Part shown: positions 46,606-57,202 of the stretch, one piece after another | How the letters are laid out: each line of letters opens with the position of its first letter | Numbering within the stretch: the stretch's first letter is position 1 | DNA from: Globisporangium splendens | Lineage: Eukaryota; Oomycota; Peronosporomycetes; Pythiales; Pythiaceae | Direction: 5' to 3' | NCBI GenBank assembly: GCA_006386115.1 | Contig: VFIW01000032.1 | Span: forward strand, 206,668 to 270,667 | DNA length: 64,000 nucleotides | The notes under the pieces: model-generated | Databases searched by the model: none | What the model saw: the letters and a program-made list of their open reading frames with translations, nothing else | Told to the model about the DNA's origin: nothing | Translations under genes and position numbers: made by a program

Positions 46606-48327
46606 ATGCGCAAATTGTCCGAGCTGACGCCGAATCCATCAGAGATGAGTCTCACGCCGCACAGTTCGCATCAGCAGCCCAAGCTCTCGGACCTGTCGAT
46701 GCACCAGTACGAGTTCGAGATGCGCACGGACTTCACGTGCAAGAACAAGAACAAGTTCGACCATGGCCACGACCGCGGCGTGCCCATGCTCCAGCATGTC
46801 GATCTCAAGGAGATGATGACGTCGGCGTACGACCACACGGCGCGCGTGAGCGCGATCCTCATCATCCTCGGCGCCGCCGTCGGCGTCGGGCTTGGTCTTG
46901 TGCTCGAAAAGTACGACATTAGCGAGGACATTGCCGAGTGGATCGCGCTGCCTGGAGATCTCTTCATCGACGCGCTCACGTGTTTGATCACACCCATGGT
47001 GTTCTGCTCCGTCGTGACGTGCATCGGCGAGTTGGTGCTCGCGGGGAAGGCCATCGCGATCGGTGGCCGCACGGTCTCGTACTTTGCGCTCGCGTCCATC
47101 ACGTCGTCGTCCATTGGCACGATCGTCGGCGCGCTCTTTGCCGGTTTCCTCGAGAACGACATACCCGAAACCACCGACACGTTGCCAGGAGTGCTCCGGT
47201 TCCAGTGCCCGAACTCGCAGCTCCTCACGCAGCTTCAGAACGGTGGCCTCGTGTGCCGCAATACAACGAGTGATCTGGCGGTTGGTGCTGGCCAAGATTC
47301 GCTGTTCTACCTGAACGACACGCTCGGCTTCTTCTCGGTTGCCAACACGACGTACTCGACGCTCTCGGTCTCGGACCAGGTTATCAGTATCTTGACAGCG
47401 CTCGTGCCGGAAAACCTCGTCGGTGCATTTGCGTCCGACTCGTCGCTCAGTGTGATCTCACTGGCGTTCGTGTTTGGCGTCGCGGTCGTCAAGGGCTTTG
47501 ATGCGCGTAGCGGCGTCGAGAACTACCCGCTGCTGCTCATCACGCACGCCAACGTCATGCTGCGCATGATGATCAACATGGTCGTCACGTATATGCCGAT
47601 CGCCGTCGTGTCGCTTGTCGCCGGCGCCATCGCCCAGAACGATTCGCCCACGCACATCCTGCGGAACGTGTTGTTCATGATCGTCGCGCTTGCGATCGCG
47701 CTCGCCACCGTCACGATCGGCGTTATGGGTACGGCGCTGTTCATCACGACGCGTACCAACATCTTCAAGTACCTCAAGCACATCATTCCAGCTCAAGCGT
47801 TTATCTTTGGCTGCTCGTCGTCGATCGCGACTCTGCCCATGACGATGCGCTGTGTCGACGCCACGGGTCAGGTCTCGCGCGCGCTGTCACGGTTCGTGCT
47901 CACTTTGGGTGCCACGAGTAACCTGAATGGGACGGCTGTGTACATGCCGCTCGCGTGCATCTTTCTCGCGAAGCTCGGCGGCTACGAGGCCGATCTGACG
48001 GCGATCAACTACGTCATGCTGGCGATCGTGAGTTCGATCTCGTCGCTCGGGGTAGCGCCAGTGCCGCACTCGGGGCTTGTCATGGTCATCACGGTGTGGC
48101 GCACGGTGTTTTCGCATTCGCTGCCCCCGGCATTCTCGATCCTCGTCGGCACGGACTGGATCCTCAACCGCATGCGCGCGATCGTCAACATCACGAACGA
48201 CACGATCCTCGCGCGCATCATCGCCGAGCAGTGCGACGAGACCGTGTTCGCGAACGCGGGCGGAGCCTTCGACTACGACGTGGAAGACAGCATCATGACA
48301 CCGCCGTCGATGCCCGACGACAATTGA
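46606..48327 (+). CDS. SLC1-family sodium:dicarboxylate/amino-acid symporter
   Basis: 573 residues, intronless from ATG 46606; an in-frame codon at 46495 would add 37 unlikely residues. About eight membrane segments follow a ~75-residue cytosolic N terminus. Family marks are LITPMVFCSVV in TM3, FGCSSSIATLP in hairpin 1, NLNGTAVYMPLACIF in TM7, GVAPVPHSGLVM in hairpin 2, and DWILNRMRAIVNITND in TM8. Two positions differ from the classical consensus: NMDGT reads NLNGT (the Asp helps bind sodium) and the TM8 Asp-Arg-Leu-Arg-Thr stretch reads NRMRA. The large loop at 47160-47340 carries Asn-X-Ser/Thr sites and is probably extracellular. It should be a plasma-membrane carrier with uncertain substrate and ion coupling. 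Confidence 0.93.
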   Translation: MRKLSELTPNPSEMSLTPHSSHQQPKLSDLSMHQYEFEMRTDFTCKNKNKFDHGHDRGVPMLQHVDLKEMMTSAYDHTARVSAILIILGAAVGVGLGLVLEKYDISEDIAEWIALPGDLFIDALTCLITPMVFCSVVTCIGELVLAGKAIAIGGRTVSYFALASITSSSIGTIVGALFAGFLENDIPETTDTLPGVLRFQCPNSQLLTQLQNGGLVCRNTTSDLAVGAGQDSLFYLNDTLGFFSVANTTYSTLSVSDQVISILTALVPENLVGAFASDSSLSVISLAFVFGVAVVKGFDARSGVENYPLLLITHANVMLRMMINMVVTYMPIAVVSLVAGAIAQNDSPTHILRNVLFMIVALAIALATVTIGVMGTALFITTRTNIFKYLKHIIPAQAFIFGCSSSIATLPMTMRCVDATGQVSRALSRFVLTLGATSNLNGTAVYMPLACIFLAKLGGYEADLTAINYVMLAIVSSISSLGVAPVPHSGLVMVITVWRTVFSHSLPPAFSILVGTDWILNRMRAIVNITNDTILARIIAEQCDETVFANAGGAFDYDVEDSIMTPPSMPDDN

Positions 48328-48626
48328 ATCGCAAGAAACACGCCCAGCAATGCGCCACGAGGCCAGTCACTGATGCGCTCGAGTCGCAGCCAGCACGATA
48401 GGAATAGTAAGAGCGACGACCGCGTCCCGAGCCATCGGCGACGCCCAACGCTGCTCGAAGAAGACGAGCTGCCGCGGGACTCGAAGCGCACAGGCGTGTT
48501 TCTATGACAATGGAGCAAACAGAAGAGCACTGTTGTAGGCGTGGAGTAGGTGGTGATATTCATATTCATAAAAGAGAGAAATAAAAACCAAAGTCGCCGC
48601 TTCTTTTTCCTACGCACGTCCTTATT

Positions 48627-49829
48627 CTAAAACAGTTTGATCTTGGAGAGGAAACTGGTTTTCGCGGGAGCGGAGCCCGCTTTCTCGACTTTGACGCGGT
48701 CCTTGAGCGTCTTGACCTGGATCTGCGCGCAGAACGCCCCGTGGTCCTGCTTGAGCACGAGCATCGTATTCTCCTTGATCGGCTCGAACATGCTCTTGAT
48801 TGGGCTCCCGAGGCGGAGCTGCACGGATTTCCGGTCCAGGTTGGTGCACGAAACTTCGTAGGGCGATCCCGGCGCGATGAAGTAGAGGTACACATCCCAC
48901 GCAAAGTCCTTGAGGTCATCGGCTTTCTTCTCGAGCGCGAGCTCCTCAAAGCGCCGGATCTGCCGTGCGCATTTCAGGTTCTCGGCCTTGAATTCTACAA
49001 GGTTTGGAAGATGGAGAGAGCGTAAGCCAACTCGTCATAGACACACGGGACAGAAGAGCCTAGGAAACCAGCACGTACTTTTCTCGAGGTACTCGAGCAT
49101 CTCGCTGAACAGGATCTTGTCGTTGAGGATGTCGTCGAGCGAGAACTCCTTAGTGCCCGCGATCTTGTCGTCCGTGAGCGTCGTCTTGGCGGGCATGTCG
49201 ATCTGGTACGCGCCGTCGACCTCGAACGCCTTCTTCACCATGAGATCGTGCACCTGCGTCACTTTTGCCGACATCTCGTTGTACTGCGGCGAGTTGAGGA
49301 ACCGCGGCAGCATGTCCTTCTGCAGCGTCTTGATCGCGTCCTGCATCGCCACGTCAAAGAGCTTGCCGCGGAACTCGCCGGGATTCTTCATGCGCTCCAT
49401 CGTCTGCTCGCGGTCCTGCGACGACAGACTCACCTCGTTCGGCGAGTTGAGCGATAAATAGTCCTGCTAGATGCGGTCGGCCATCTCCTTGCACGTCGTG
49501 ACGGACTCGGGGTCTCGGAAGTCCAGCAGCGCGCACTCGTCCTTGAACTTGTCCACGGCCATGAAGAAGTTGAGATTCTCGGCGCAATACTATGCAGTTA
49601 ACAGAACCGTCAGCTGCACAAGTCCCCGTTCCAAAACCATCTCAAAGGCAGCATAGGACTCAAGCAAAGCACAAAGACAGCGTACTCCCTTTTGGCAAAA
49701 GTCGAGCAAGCAGCCACAGGACACGGGGTTCGAGGTGATGTCGTCAATCGTGATGTCGCACTTGTCGTTGGAGCCCTTCTCGAGCACGCGGATGAGCATC
49801 GCGATCTCGTTCCCGCCCTTCTTCGCCAT
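48627..49829 (-). CDS. Tandem RGS-domain protein with an in-frame TAG
   Basis: Minus-strand exons 49829-49686, 49589-49079 and 48994-48627, about 340 codons. The first RGS domain shows LLDFCQKG, CAENLNFFMAVDKFKD and YLSLNSPNEVSL. The second shows LNDKILFSEMLEYLEKF, KAENLKCARQIRRFEEL and SPYEVSC. RGS domains accelerate GTP hydrolysis by G-alpha subunits; two copies in one small protein is unusual. TAG 49467-49469 falls within the first domain (after ADRI, before QDYLSL), in a position usually Tyr or Phe. The open frame extends upstream of the chosen ATG towards 49890, so a further 5' exon is possible. Confidence 0.72.
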
Positions 49830-50751
49830 GCTCTCGCGCTGGTACTTGTCGGAGCTTTTCTCTTTGGTGCTCGCGGTGCGGAGTACCACGAGAGCGTTCT
49901 GCTTGGTTAACGAGAGCGAAGGCACGAGGAGCGGCAGTGTCAACACAGCTTTTATGGACTGCGAGCGAGTGCAGAAGGAGAGAGTAAGCCTACGAAAGCG
50001 AAAATGAAAAACAGACCGCTCGCTCAGACACCACAAAACGACACGAGGCTATTTCGGACTTGCCAAAGAGGATGGCGGATGTGTGAATCAACCGACCCAG
50101 CGCTCTGGTTCCGATCCGATCCGATCCGATCCAAGGCGAGGCGAGAGACTTCAAGACAGGAAAAAACAAAGCCTGGCGAAGTAGCAGAAGAAATGGCACT
50201 AAGTTTAGATGCGATCGTTTCGCGCTCTCGCCGAGACAAGAGCGCTCTGAGAAGTCAGACCTGGCAGATCAGAACGGTCGAGCCTCGCTTGCCGACTCGG
50301 AGTTGATCGGCTCATCTTGCGTTAAGCACGTAGTAAGATCGCTCCTGCCAAAGCAATTGCGTCTCTGTCAAAGTGAAGGTTAACGCGTCAGAATCACAAT
50401 GGCCATCGAATTCTCGTCTCCCGTGATGACAAACGCATTTGGGGCTGCTGCAGTGGTTTCTTTAGCAGCTTGCAAACTCGCGCTGTGCTGAGCAGAGCTA
50501 CTGATGCACCCATCGAACTCTGTCGAAATGGCGACACCATCTTGCCACGCATCATGCGCAATTTGCACACACACACTAGAAGGGCAAATCTCTATATTTG
50601 CGTGACTAAAATACATGGCCCTTGCTTTGTTGGTTGCATGCAAAACACTATAAATCTACTCATAGACGGGAGCAACCTGGGCGTCTCGCGTCCACTCCAA
50701 TCCACAATTCGATATGCTTTCTTTGTCTCTCTTCAGCTGCTCTTTCACTGT
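49830..50751. other. Intergenic region with a pentamer repeat
   Basis: About 0.9 kb. It may include an unrecognised 5' exon of the RGS gene near 49830-49890. It holds four tandem CCGAT units at 50111-50132. No other gene is supportable. Confidence 0.5.
50111..50132. repeat. Short tandem repeat (CCGAT)4
   Basis: Four CCGAT units followed by CC. Confidence 0.85.
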
Positions 50752-51300
50752 TTAGTGCTTGGTCTTGGCGCCATCGAGCAACGCCTTTTCGTCCAGGGCG
50801 ACGGATGCGAGTTCCATCGCGACGTCCTCCAGCAACGCTGCAACCGCGTTCTCATCGAGTTCCGACGCCATCTCCGTGTCTTCGTCGTCCTCTTCGTCTT
50901 GCTCTTCAGGGTAAAACTCGTTTGTGACCCCGGCATCCTGCTCCTGTTCTCCCTGCTTCTCGCCATAGTGTTCAGCTTCATCATCGTCATCTTCCTCATT
51001 TTCCAGATCCTCCACGGTGCGCACGTACGGTCCAGCCTCGATCGCCTCTCTCGTCACGTCGACGGCGTCCACGATCTCCTCCTCCTCGTCGTCGTACACG
51101 AAGCGCGTGTGCTTGCCCTGGAACACCGGGATGCCCTGTTCCAAGTTCTTGGCGTCCTGGAAGAACGTCGACTTGGCGCCGATGGACGGGTCCCTGCGCA
51201 CAGTGGCGTTCAGCTGCTCGACCATCTGCGTCGTGTACTCGACGGCCTCGCGCTCATACTCGCTCGTGGAGATCTGCTGTGCCGCGCCCTTCGTCGCCAT
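50752..51300 (-). CDS. Acidic protein of unknown function
   Basis: 182 residues, intronless, from ATG 51300. The N-terminal half is mixed (TSEYEREAVEYTTQMVEQL, then STFFQDAKNLEQGIPVFQ), and the second half is strongly acidic with Glu/Asp runs. No domain is recognised. The N-terminal half may be structured with an acidic disordered tail. It is transcribed away from the RFC gene, so they share the 51301-51782 spacer. Confidence 0.6.
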   Translation of the reverse strand: MATKGAAQQISTSEYEREAVEYTTQMVEQLNATVRRDPSIGAKSTFFQDAKNLEQGIPVFQGKHTRFVYDDEEEEIVDAVDVTREAIEAGPYVRTVEDLENEEDDDDEAEHYGEKQGEQEQDAGVTNEFYPEEQDEEDDEDTEMASELDENAVAALLEDVAMELASVALDEKALLDGAKTKH

Positions 51301-51782
51301 CTTCTTCCGCTGCTCGCTGGTTGGCAACTGGGTGTTTGTGTTGATGCGGTCGGTGGTGGTAATGGACGAAGCTGTTGGTGGCTCGTGAGCGAAGTGGCGC
51401 ACACCAATTCGGTGATCAGCAATTGGTTGAAAGACATTTTTAAAATACGATCTTGATACCTCATTTTTACCGTCGATTGCTGTGGCCATCCGACTGAAAT
51501 GCCGATGTGTGTGTGTGTGTGTGAATAACTGACCGGACTTCTATTAGTCGTGACTGGATCTCTCTGGTTGGTATGTCGGGGTAAAAATGGTAGAACCCAC
51601 TCTTCCTGCATAAACTCTCAGATACTTCTTGTGTATGCATCTGTGTAAGTCATTTACCCCATCTTCATGAACTATTGAAGGTCCCCACCTGTTGGGTACT
51701 CAGTTACAGAGGGAGCCCGCACATTATTGTCCCGCGCCACCGCCAAGAAACCGAAAACCGCGGGAAAAGCAAACGCGCGAAC
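51301..51782. promoter_or_regulatory. Divergent promoter region
   Basis: About 480 bases between the acidic protein gene (-) and the RFC gene (+), containing a (TG)n microsatellite at 51506-51523. No coding feature is supported. Confidence 0.5.
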
Positions 51783-53239
51783 ATGGCCGACGACGAAGAG
51801 ATGAAGCTCGCGGACGACACGCCAAGGTACATGCGCCGCTCTTCTGTATATACACACACACGCACTCTGCGCGCTGTGCTACACGTGTGCTTATATATCC
51901 CACATCTGTGTGTTTGGCCGTAGCTTTGAGGGCATCTCGTCGCAGAACCGCGCGACCGAGTCGTGGCCGTGGGTGGAGAAGTACCGGCCGTCGAGCCTCA
52001 GCGACCTGATCGCGCACCAGGAGATCATCTCGACGCTCAACCGCCTCATCGATGCGCAGAAACTGCCGCATCTGCTGTTCTACGGCCCGCCGGGCACGGG
52101 CAAGACGTCCATGATCATCGCGGCCGCACGACGACTCTACGGCAAGAATTACGGCTCCATGGTGCTCGAGGTAAGGCGGCTGCGTGACTTACGACGTGTG
52201 TGCATCCTGTGGCTACTACCAGATTGGCTCACATGAATCGCTCTTTGTGTATGTGTGTTGTATGGCTGTTAGCTCAATGCGTCGGATGACCGTGGTATTG
52301 ACGTCGTGCGCAACCAGATCAAAGAGTTTGCCGGCACGAAGAAGCTGTTCAGTTGCGGCGTCAAGCTCATCATCCTGGACGAAGCCGATTCGATGACCAA
52401 TGACGCGCAATTCTCTCTCCGTCGAGGTAAGAATTGTAACAATAGTATGGGTTTATGGTCTGGTTGCCGCTAATGATGGCGATGGTGGTGATGATCATGC
52501 ACCTGTCTTGTTGGGCAGTGATTGAAAAGTACACCAAGAATGCGCGCTTCTGTCTGATCTGCAACTACGTGAGCAAGATCATCCCGGCGCTGCAGTCGCG
52601 ATGCACGCGCTTCCGCTTTGCGCCACTGAACGAAGCCCAAGTCAGCGAGCGCGTGAAGCACATCGCCGAGCTCGAAAAGTACGTTCTTCCTATGGCAACA
52701 ATTCCAGTAGCACAGCGTTAGTGGACGCCTCAACCTCATTCTCTATGCGTATGTGTAATGCGTGTGACAGCCTCAATATGACGGAAGACGGCTTCAAGGC
52801 GATCTTGCGCCTCGGCGGCGGCGACATGCGTCGCATTCTCAACATTCTGCAGGCGACGTCCATGGCGCACGACGTCGTGAACGAGGCGAACGTGTACATG
52901 TGCACGGGCAACCCGCTCCCCAAGGACATCGATGCCGTGACCCACTGGCTGTTCAACGAGAGCTTCCCGGTCGCCGTGCGCAAATGCGCCGAGCTGCAGA
53001 AGCTCAAGGGCTACGCGACGAGCGACATCCTGCAGGACGTGTACCGGTACACGAACGAGCTGGAGCTGCCGCCCAGGTGCCGCATGTATTTATACGACGA
53101 ACTCGCCAAGCTGGAGCATCGCCTGGCCAGCGGCACGACCGAAGACATCCAGTTGACGTCGCTCGTGTCCATTTACGCTATCGCACGCGAGCAGATGGGC
53201 GAGGCCATGGCCGTCACCAGCGCGCCGCAAGTGAGTTAG
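51783..53239 (+). CDS. Replication factor C small subunit (yeast Rfc3 / human RFC5 type)
   Basis: Five exons, 51783-51826, 51924-52170, 52273-52426, 52519-52678 and 52771-53239; 357 residues. AAA+ ATPase features are present in order: [17 protein letters not shown], Walker [26 protein letters not shown], Walker [11 protein letters not shown], the SRC motif [10 protein letters not shown] (arginine finger) and sensor 2 [13 protein letters not shown]. The [13 protein letters not shown] block and [13 protein letters not shown] favour the Rfc3/RFC5 subunit over RFC2 or RFC4. The complex loads PCNA at primer ends. The stop follows a perfect donor (caa|gtgagt), so an alternative 3' exon is possible, but the length already matches the family. 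Confidence 0.93.
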
Positions 53240-53524
53240 GTAGTTTACAATCTTACTTTGGCCAATCGTACCCCAAAATGGCTCAATACACTCGCCGAGA
53301 TTCATAGGCACGACGAAGAAAAAGGATCGCAGCTTCGTTGTCGATTTGCATGTAAGTCTGTGTTTACTTTTCTCCAAAGAACGACGCAGCAATGTGCAAA
53401 AGACCGAGAAGCCCAGGAAGAAATGCCTCACGACGCGCTCCAGAAGGAGAATCGGCTGCCTTGTAGTAGTTGCCTGCTCCTCACTACCAAGGCAATTGTC
53501 CCCAGACTAGTCAACTACTACAAC
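53240..53524. other. Convergent spacer
   Basis: Between the RFC stop (+) and the eRF3 stop (-). It could hold an alternative last RFC exon beginning near 53308, but this is not convincing. Confidence 0.4.
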
Positions 53525-55551
53525 TTACTTTTCGAGGAGCAGCACCTTGCCGATGGCGATCGTCTTGCCTTCGTCACGGAGCGTGATGCGGCCCAACTGC
53601 GGGAACGCCTCGAAGGTCTCGACCGTGATACTCTGCTCGACCTCGATACGGCAGATCACGCTTTGGCCCTGCTTGATGAACGTCACGGGCTTGCGGATCG
53701 GCTTCTGCGTCTTCGGGTCGATCGGACGCAGCAACTTGGTGACCGTACACTCCTGCGCGATCGTGTGGCAGTGCAAGATGCACTTGTAGCCCGCCGTCAG
53801 CAATGGACGGTGCTCTAACGTGTCCACAAGCGCGATCTGCGCCGCGAACGTGTGCACCGCACGCGGTTGCGGCTCGGTCTTGAGCGAACAGAGCACGAAG
53901 CCCTTCTGCACTTCATCGAGGCCGCACGACAAGCGGATCGTCACGTTCTCGCCAGGCTTGGCCGTGCGCACAGGCAGCTCGTTAATATACACTTGGTGGA
54001 CGATCGCCGTCGCGTTCGTGGGCATCAACAGCACCTTCTGGCCCGTGCGCAGCACACCGGACTCGACCTTGCCGAGCGCGATCGTGCCACGTTCCTGGTA
54101 TCGGTCCAAGATCGGCACACGCAGCGCACCTTCGGCATTGCGGCCCGTGATGTGCATCGTTTCCATAAAGTTGATGAGCGAGTCGCCCTCGTACCATGGC
54201 GCCTTGGCCGGATCGATCTTCGTCTTGATGTTGTCGCCGTTCAAGCCCGAGACTGGGATGAACACGACGTCACGCTTCACGGCAAAGCCGCACGTACGCA
54301 GGAACGGACGCAGCTTGTCGGCACACTCGTCGAAGCGCTCGCGACCCCAGTTGCATTCGTCCATCTTGTTGATCACGACGATGAGCTTGTTAATGCCCAG
54401 AGTCTTGGCGAGCATCGCGTGCTCACGCGTTTGACCACCACGTTCGAAGCCCGTCTCGAACTCGCCCTTACGCGCCGAGATCACGAGGATACCGATATCA
54501 GCCTGCGACGCGCCTTGGATCATGTTCGGCACGTAGTTCTTGTGGCCTGGAGCATCCAAGATCGTGAAACGACGGCTCTCGGTCTCAAAGTGAGCGCGGC
54601 CGACTTCCACGGTCTTGCCCTTAGCACGCTCTTCCTCGCCGGTATCCATGATATACGCCAGGAACCAACTGTCACGGTTGCGCGCCTTGGCTTCCTTCTC
54701 GAAGCGCTCGATCGTTCGCTTGTCGACCATGTCCATGAGGTACAAGATGTTGCCCGAGAGCGTCGACTTGCCGGCATCGACGTGGCCGATGAGCACGATG
54801 TTCAAGTGCTCACGTGGATCTTCGTCCAGCACTTCTTCTTCGGCGACAAACTCGTCTTCGCCCTCCTCGGCGTCGTCCGCCGTCTCGTTCAACTCGAGCT
54901 TCTCGACCTTCTCTTCCAAAGGAGCCTCGGCGGTCTGCTCTGGGCTCTTTGGGGTCGCCTTTGGCGACGCAACCGGAGTCGCCGCCTTCTTTGGGGAAGC
55001 CACTGGCGTGGGCACCTTCTTGGCTGCGGCTACTGGGCTCGAAGGCGCAGCAGGCGCAGCTGCACCGAGCACGGCCGCCTTCTTTGGCACGGGCATCACA
55101 GGGTTAAAGCCTGTGGAAGGAGCTGGTGGAGCTGGAGGCACTGGTGGTGGAGGAGGCGCAAACGACGGCGTCCATGACGACGCAGCTGGGTTGAACGAAA
55201 ACTCCTTCGCGGTCGGGTTCAGCTTCGGTTTGTTGTCTGCAAAGAAAGGATCCACAGAATGCTTAGATCTTCACTTGCACATAATGAGACACACAATACA
55301 ACTACCGCCCACTAAGTTCTCTCTTCCCTCCCTCTTCCATCGCCGTTAATTGCCTGCCGTTTGACACGATAGAAAGCGACCACTTTCGCATCGTCCATTC
55401 GCACAAAAGACGCTTGATACGGCGCATACGGATGCTGACAGCGCGGCAGGACGCGTGCACATACGCATGCACAGAGGGAGGGGAAGGGGGGGAGGAATTG
55501 GGTGGACGGAGCGCATACAGACACAGACAGTAACGCGAACGTACCAGCCAT
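53525..55551 (-). CDS. Translation termination factor eRF3 (Sup35-type GTPase)
   Basis: Two exons on the minus strand: a 7-nt first exon 55551-55545 (ATGGCTG) and 55236-53525; 572 residues. The junction gives MADNKPKLNPTAKEF. This places a PAM2 motif (KLNPTAKEFSFNP), which binds the MLLE domain of poly(A)-binding protein, right at the N terminus. A Pro/Ala-rich, acidic linker follows. The GTPase domain starts near residue 150 with GHVDAGKST, then DAPGHKNY and NKMD, followed by two EF-Tu-like beta-barrels ending KVLLLEK. Arg/Gly features (GFERGGQTREH) fit eRF3 rather than HBS1 or EF1A. It works with eRF1 in peptide release. There is no Gln/Asn-rich prion-like region. Confidence 0.93.
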
Positions 55552-55790
55552 TGTTGTCGTGTGCTCGGAAGCGAATTTGGACAGATACTCTTCTTTTCCA
55601 ACCAAATAAAAAAGGATTGGCAGGCGCCAAGAAGGTGCGAACTTAGCGATCGTCAAGAGTGATAGGTTGGTTTCATGGCTTCCTGGGTGTCAAAAACTGA
55701 CACGATCCTTCCTTATTTCGGGTACATTTCGATCACATATTCCCAAAATAATAGAGGACCATCACTCTCTATTTCGGGTTTTGAATTTCG

Positions 55791-56861
55791 ATGGCTGGCT
55801 GGAAGAGGAGGTCGCGAGCAGAAGTCAAGATGGCGCTGTCGAATGGGTATGATGCGCGTGCGAGCAGCCTCGTGAGCGACATTAACGCTGCGATCGAGCG
55901 CGTCGTGACGCACTTTGAAGACAACGACATCGCGCTGCGACTCGATGTGCTGCGTGCGCTCTCGGCGCAGGCGAAGCTCGCGTTTGAGACCGAGCGCGTC
56001 CGCGAACGGCTGCACCAACACCCGCTCACAAAGGACCTGATCGATGCGATTGCCACGACGTCGACGGTGTTTGAGCGCCTGGTCGCTGGAGTCTCTGTGG
56101 ACGAGTACAGCTGCGAGTACGATGCGCAGCGCAATGTGGAGATTCTGGCGACGGTGCGATGGCTGCTGAAGGATGACGAAACAAAGCAGCAGACCAAGAA
56201 ACGCAAGAAAGCAAACGCTTCGAAAGCGAGCCGTTCAGTGCCGTTGATCCTGTGGTATGCGTACTCGCGTTCGCTAGAGGAGGACGGCAACACGCTTGTC
56301 GAGTTCCGGGTGATGTCAAGTGTGGGTGTCGCTTCGACTCCCAAAGAGCTCGTGCACTTTGCGATGAGCTCGTCCTCGCCGTACCCGAGAAGTTTCTACG
56401 AAAACCAGAATGATGGAGATATGTCAGACGACGAGCAAGAAGATGAAGGAGAAACTAGCAAAGATAATCCTTCGTCTTCTAAAACGAAGCATGAAGAAGA
56501 AGATCACAACGACGGCGAGGACGATGACGATGATGAATTGTCGGAAAAGGACGCTGGAAGCAAAGGAGGAGAAGAGGATCAAGAGTCCGCCGAGGAAGGA
56601 CAGGAGGATGGATCGTATGGCGAGGCCGTCGAAGCTTTCAACTTTGACGACAGTGTGATTGAGGACATCATGAAATGGATTGGGGAAGACGACGTCGACC
56701 CGGCGGACGTCATTGGTTTCTTCCTTGCGTTGCCCGTGTCGGAAGACGAATGGCAACTGGACGAACGCATCACGGAGATCGTCTTCAATGCTGAAGCCAA
56801 GGGCATGAGCGATCAAGAAGGAGAGGAAGAAGGACGAGAGCATGGAGACGAGAGTGAATAG
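55791..56861 (+). CDS. Acidic protein of unknown function
   Basis: 356 residues, no introns; the start could be ATG 55791 or ATG 55833 (MALSNGYD). The first ~190 residues look folded and mainly helical (NAAIERVVTHFEDNDIALRL), then a short basic stretch (KKRKKANASKASR) that could be a nuclear signal. From about residue 205 comes a long Asp/Glu/Ser-rich acidic region, and a conserved-looking C-terminal patch (EDIMKWIGEDDVDPADVIGF). No family is recognised. The layout resembles nuclear chaperone or chromatin proteins, but that is only compositional. Confidence 0.65.
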   Translation: MAGWKRRSRAEVKMALSNGYDARASSLVSDINAAIERVVTHFEDNDIALRLDVLRALSAQAKLAFETERVRERLHQHPLTKDLIDAIATTSTVFERLVAGVSVDEYSCEYDAQRNVEILATVRWLLKDDETKQQTKKRKKANASKASRSVPLILWYAYSRSLEEDGNTLVEFRVMSSVGVASTPKELVHFAMSSSSPYPRSFYENQNDGDMSDDEQEDEGETSKDNPSSSKTKHEEEDHNDGEDDDDDELSEKDAGSKGGEEDQESAEEGQEDGSYGEAVEAFNFDDSVIEDIMKWIGEDDVDPADVIGFFLALPVSEDEWQLDERITEIVFNAEAKGMSDQEGEEEGREHGDESE

Positions 56862-57202
56862 CTCGTAACTCGAGCTTAAACTTGTGAATACCACATAGAT
56901 TTGTATGTCATCGTTTCGTCAGAATCAGGAAGGAACACGTCAGTGGTTCGTTCTGATTTTCCCTTCTAACCCTTCAGATTCTTTGTTGATTTCGGATTTC
57001 CTTGCAAGTCAGCAGTTGACCCAAACAATGAGCTGCCAGCACCATCTGCGTTGCGGTTCAACGGCGAGGAGGAGCACGTGGCAAGGACGTCAACGTCAAC
57101 AAGCGGCCACATACACGTCGCCGCTGCCGTCGTGGCCATTGTCCAGCGCTCTCCATTCGTTGCTCATTGTTCAATTCTCCTCGAAGGGCAACGCAGGCGA
57201 AG
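56862..57202. other. Intergenic region upstream of the first DGAT2 gene
   Basis: About 340 bases; presumably the promoter of the first DGAT2 gene. No other feature. Confidence 0.5.

Noticed and set aside
53231..53380. Extra last exon of the RFC gene after the perfect donor caa|gtgagt
   Set aside because: The candidate exon near 53308 adds only a short basic peptide; the protein length is already normal, so the simple stop at 53239 is preferred.
53852..55177. 441-codon plus-strand ORF opposite eRF3
   Set aside because: Composition is Arg/His/Leu-rich with no recognisable family; the opposite strand encodes an unmistakable eRF3.
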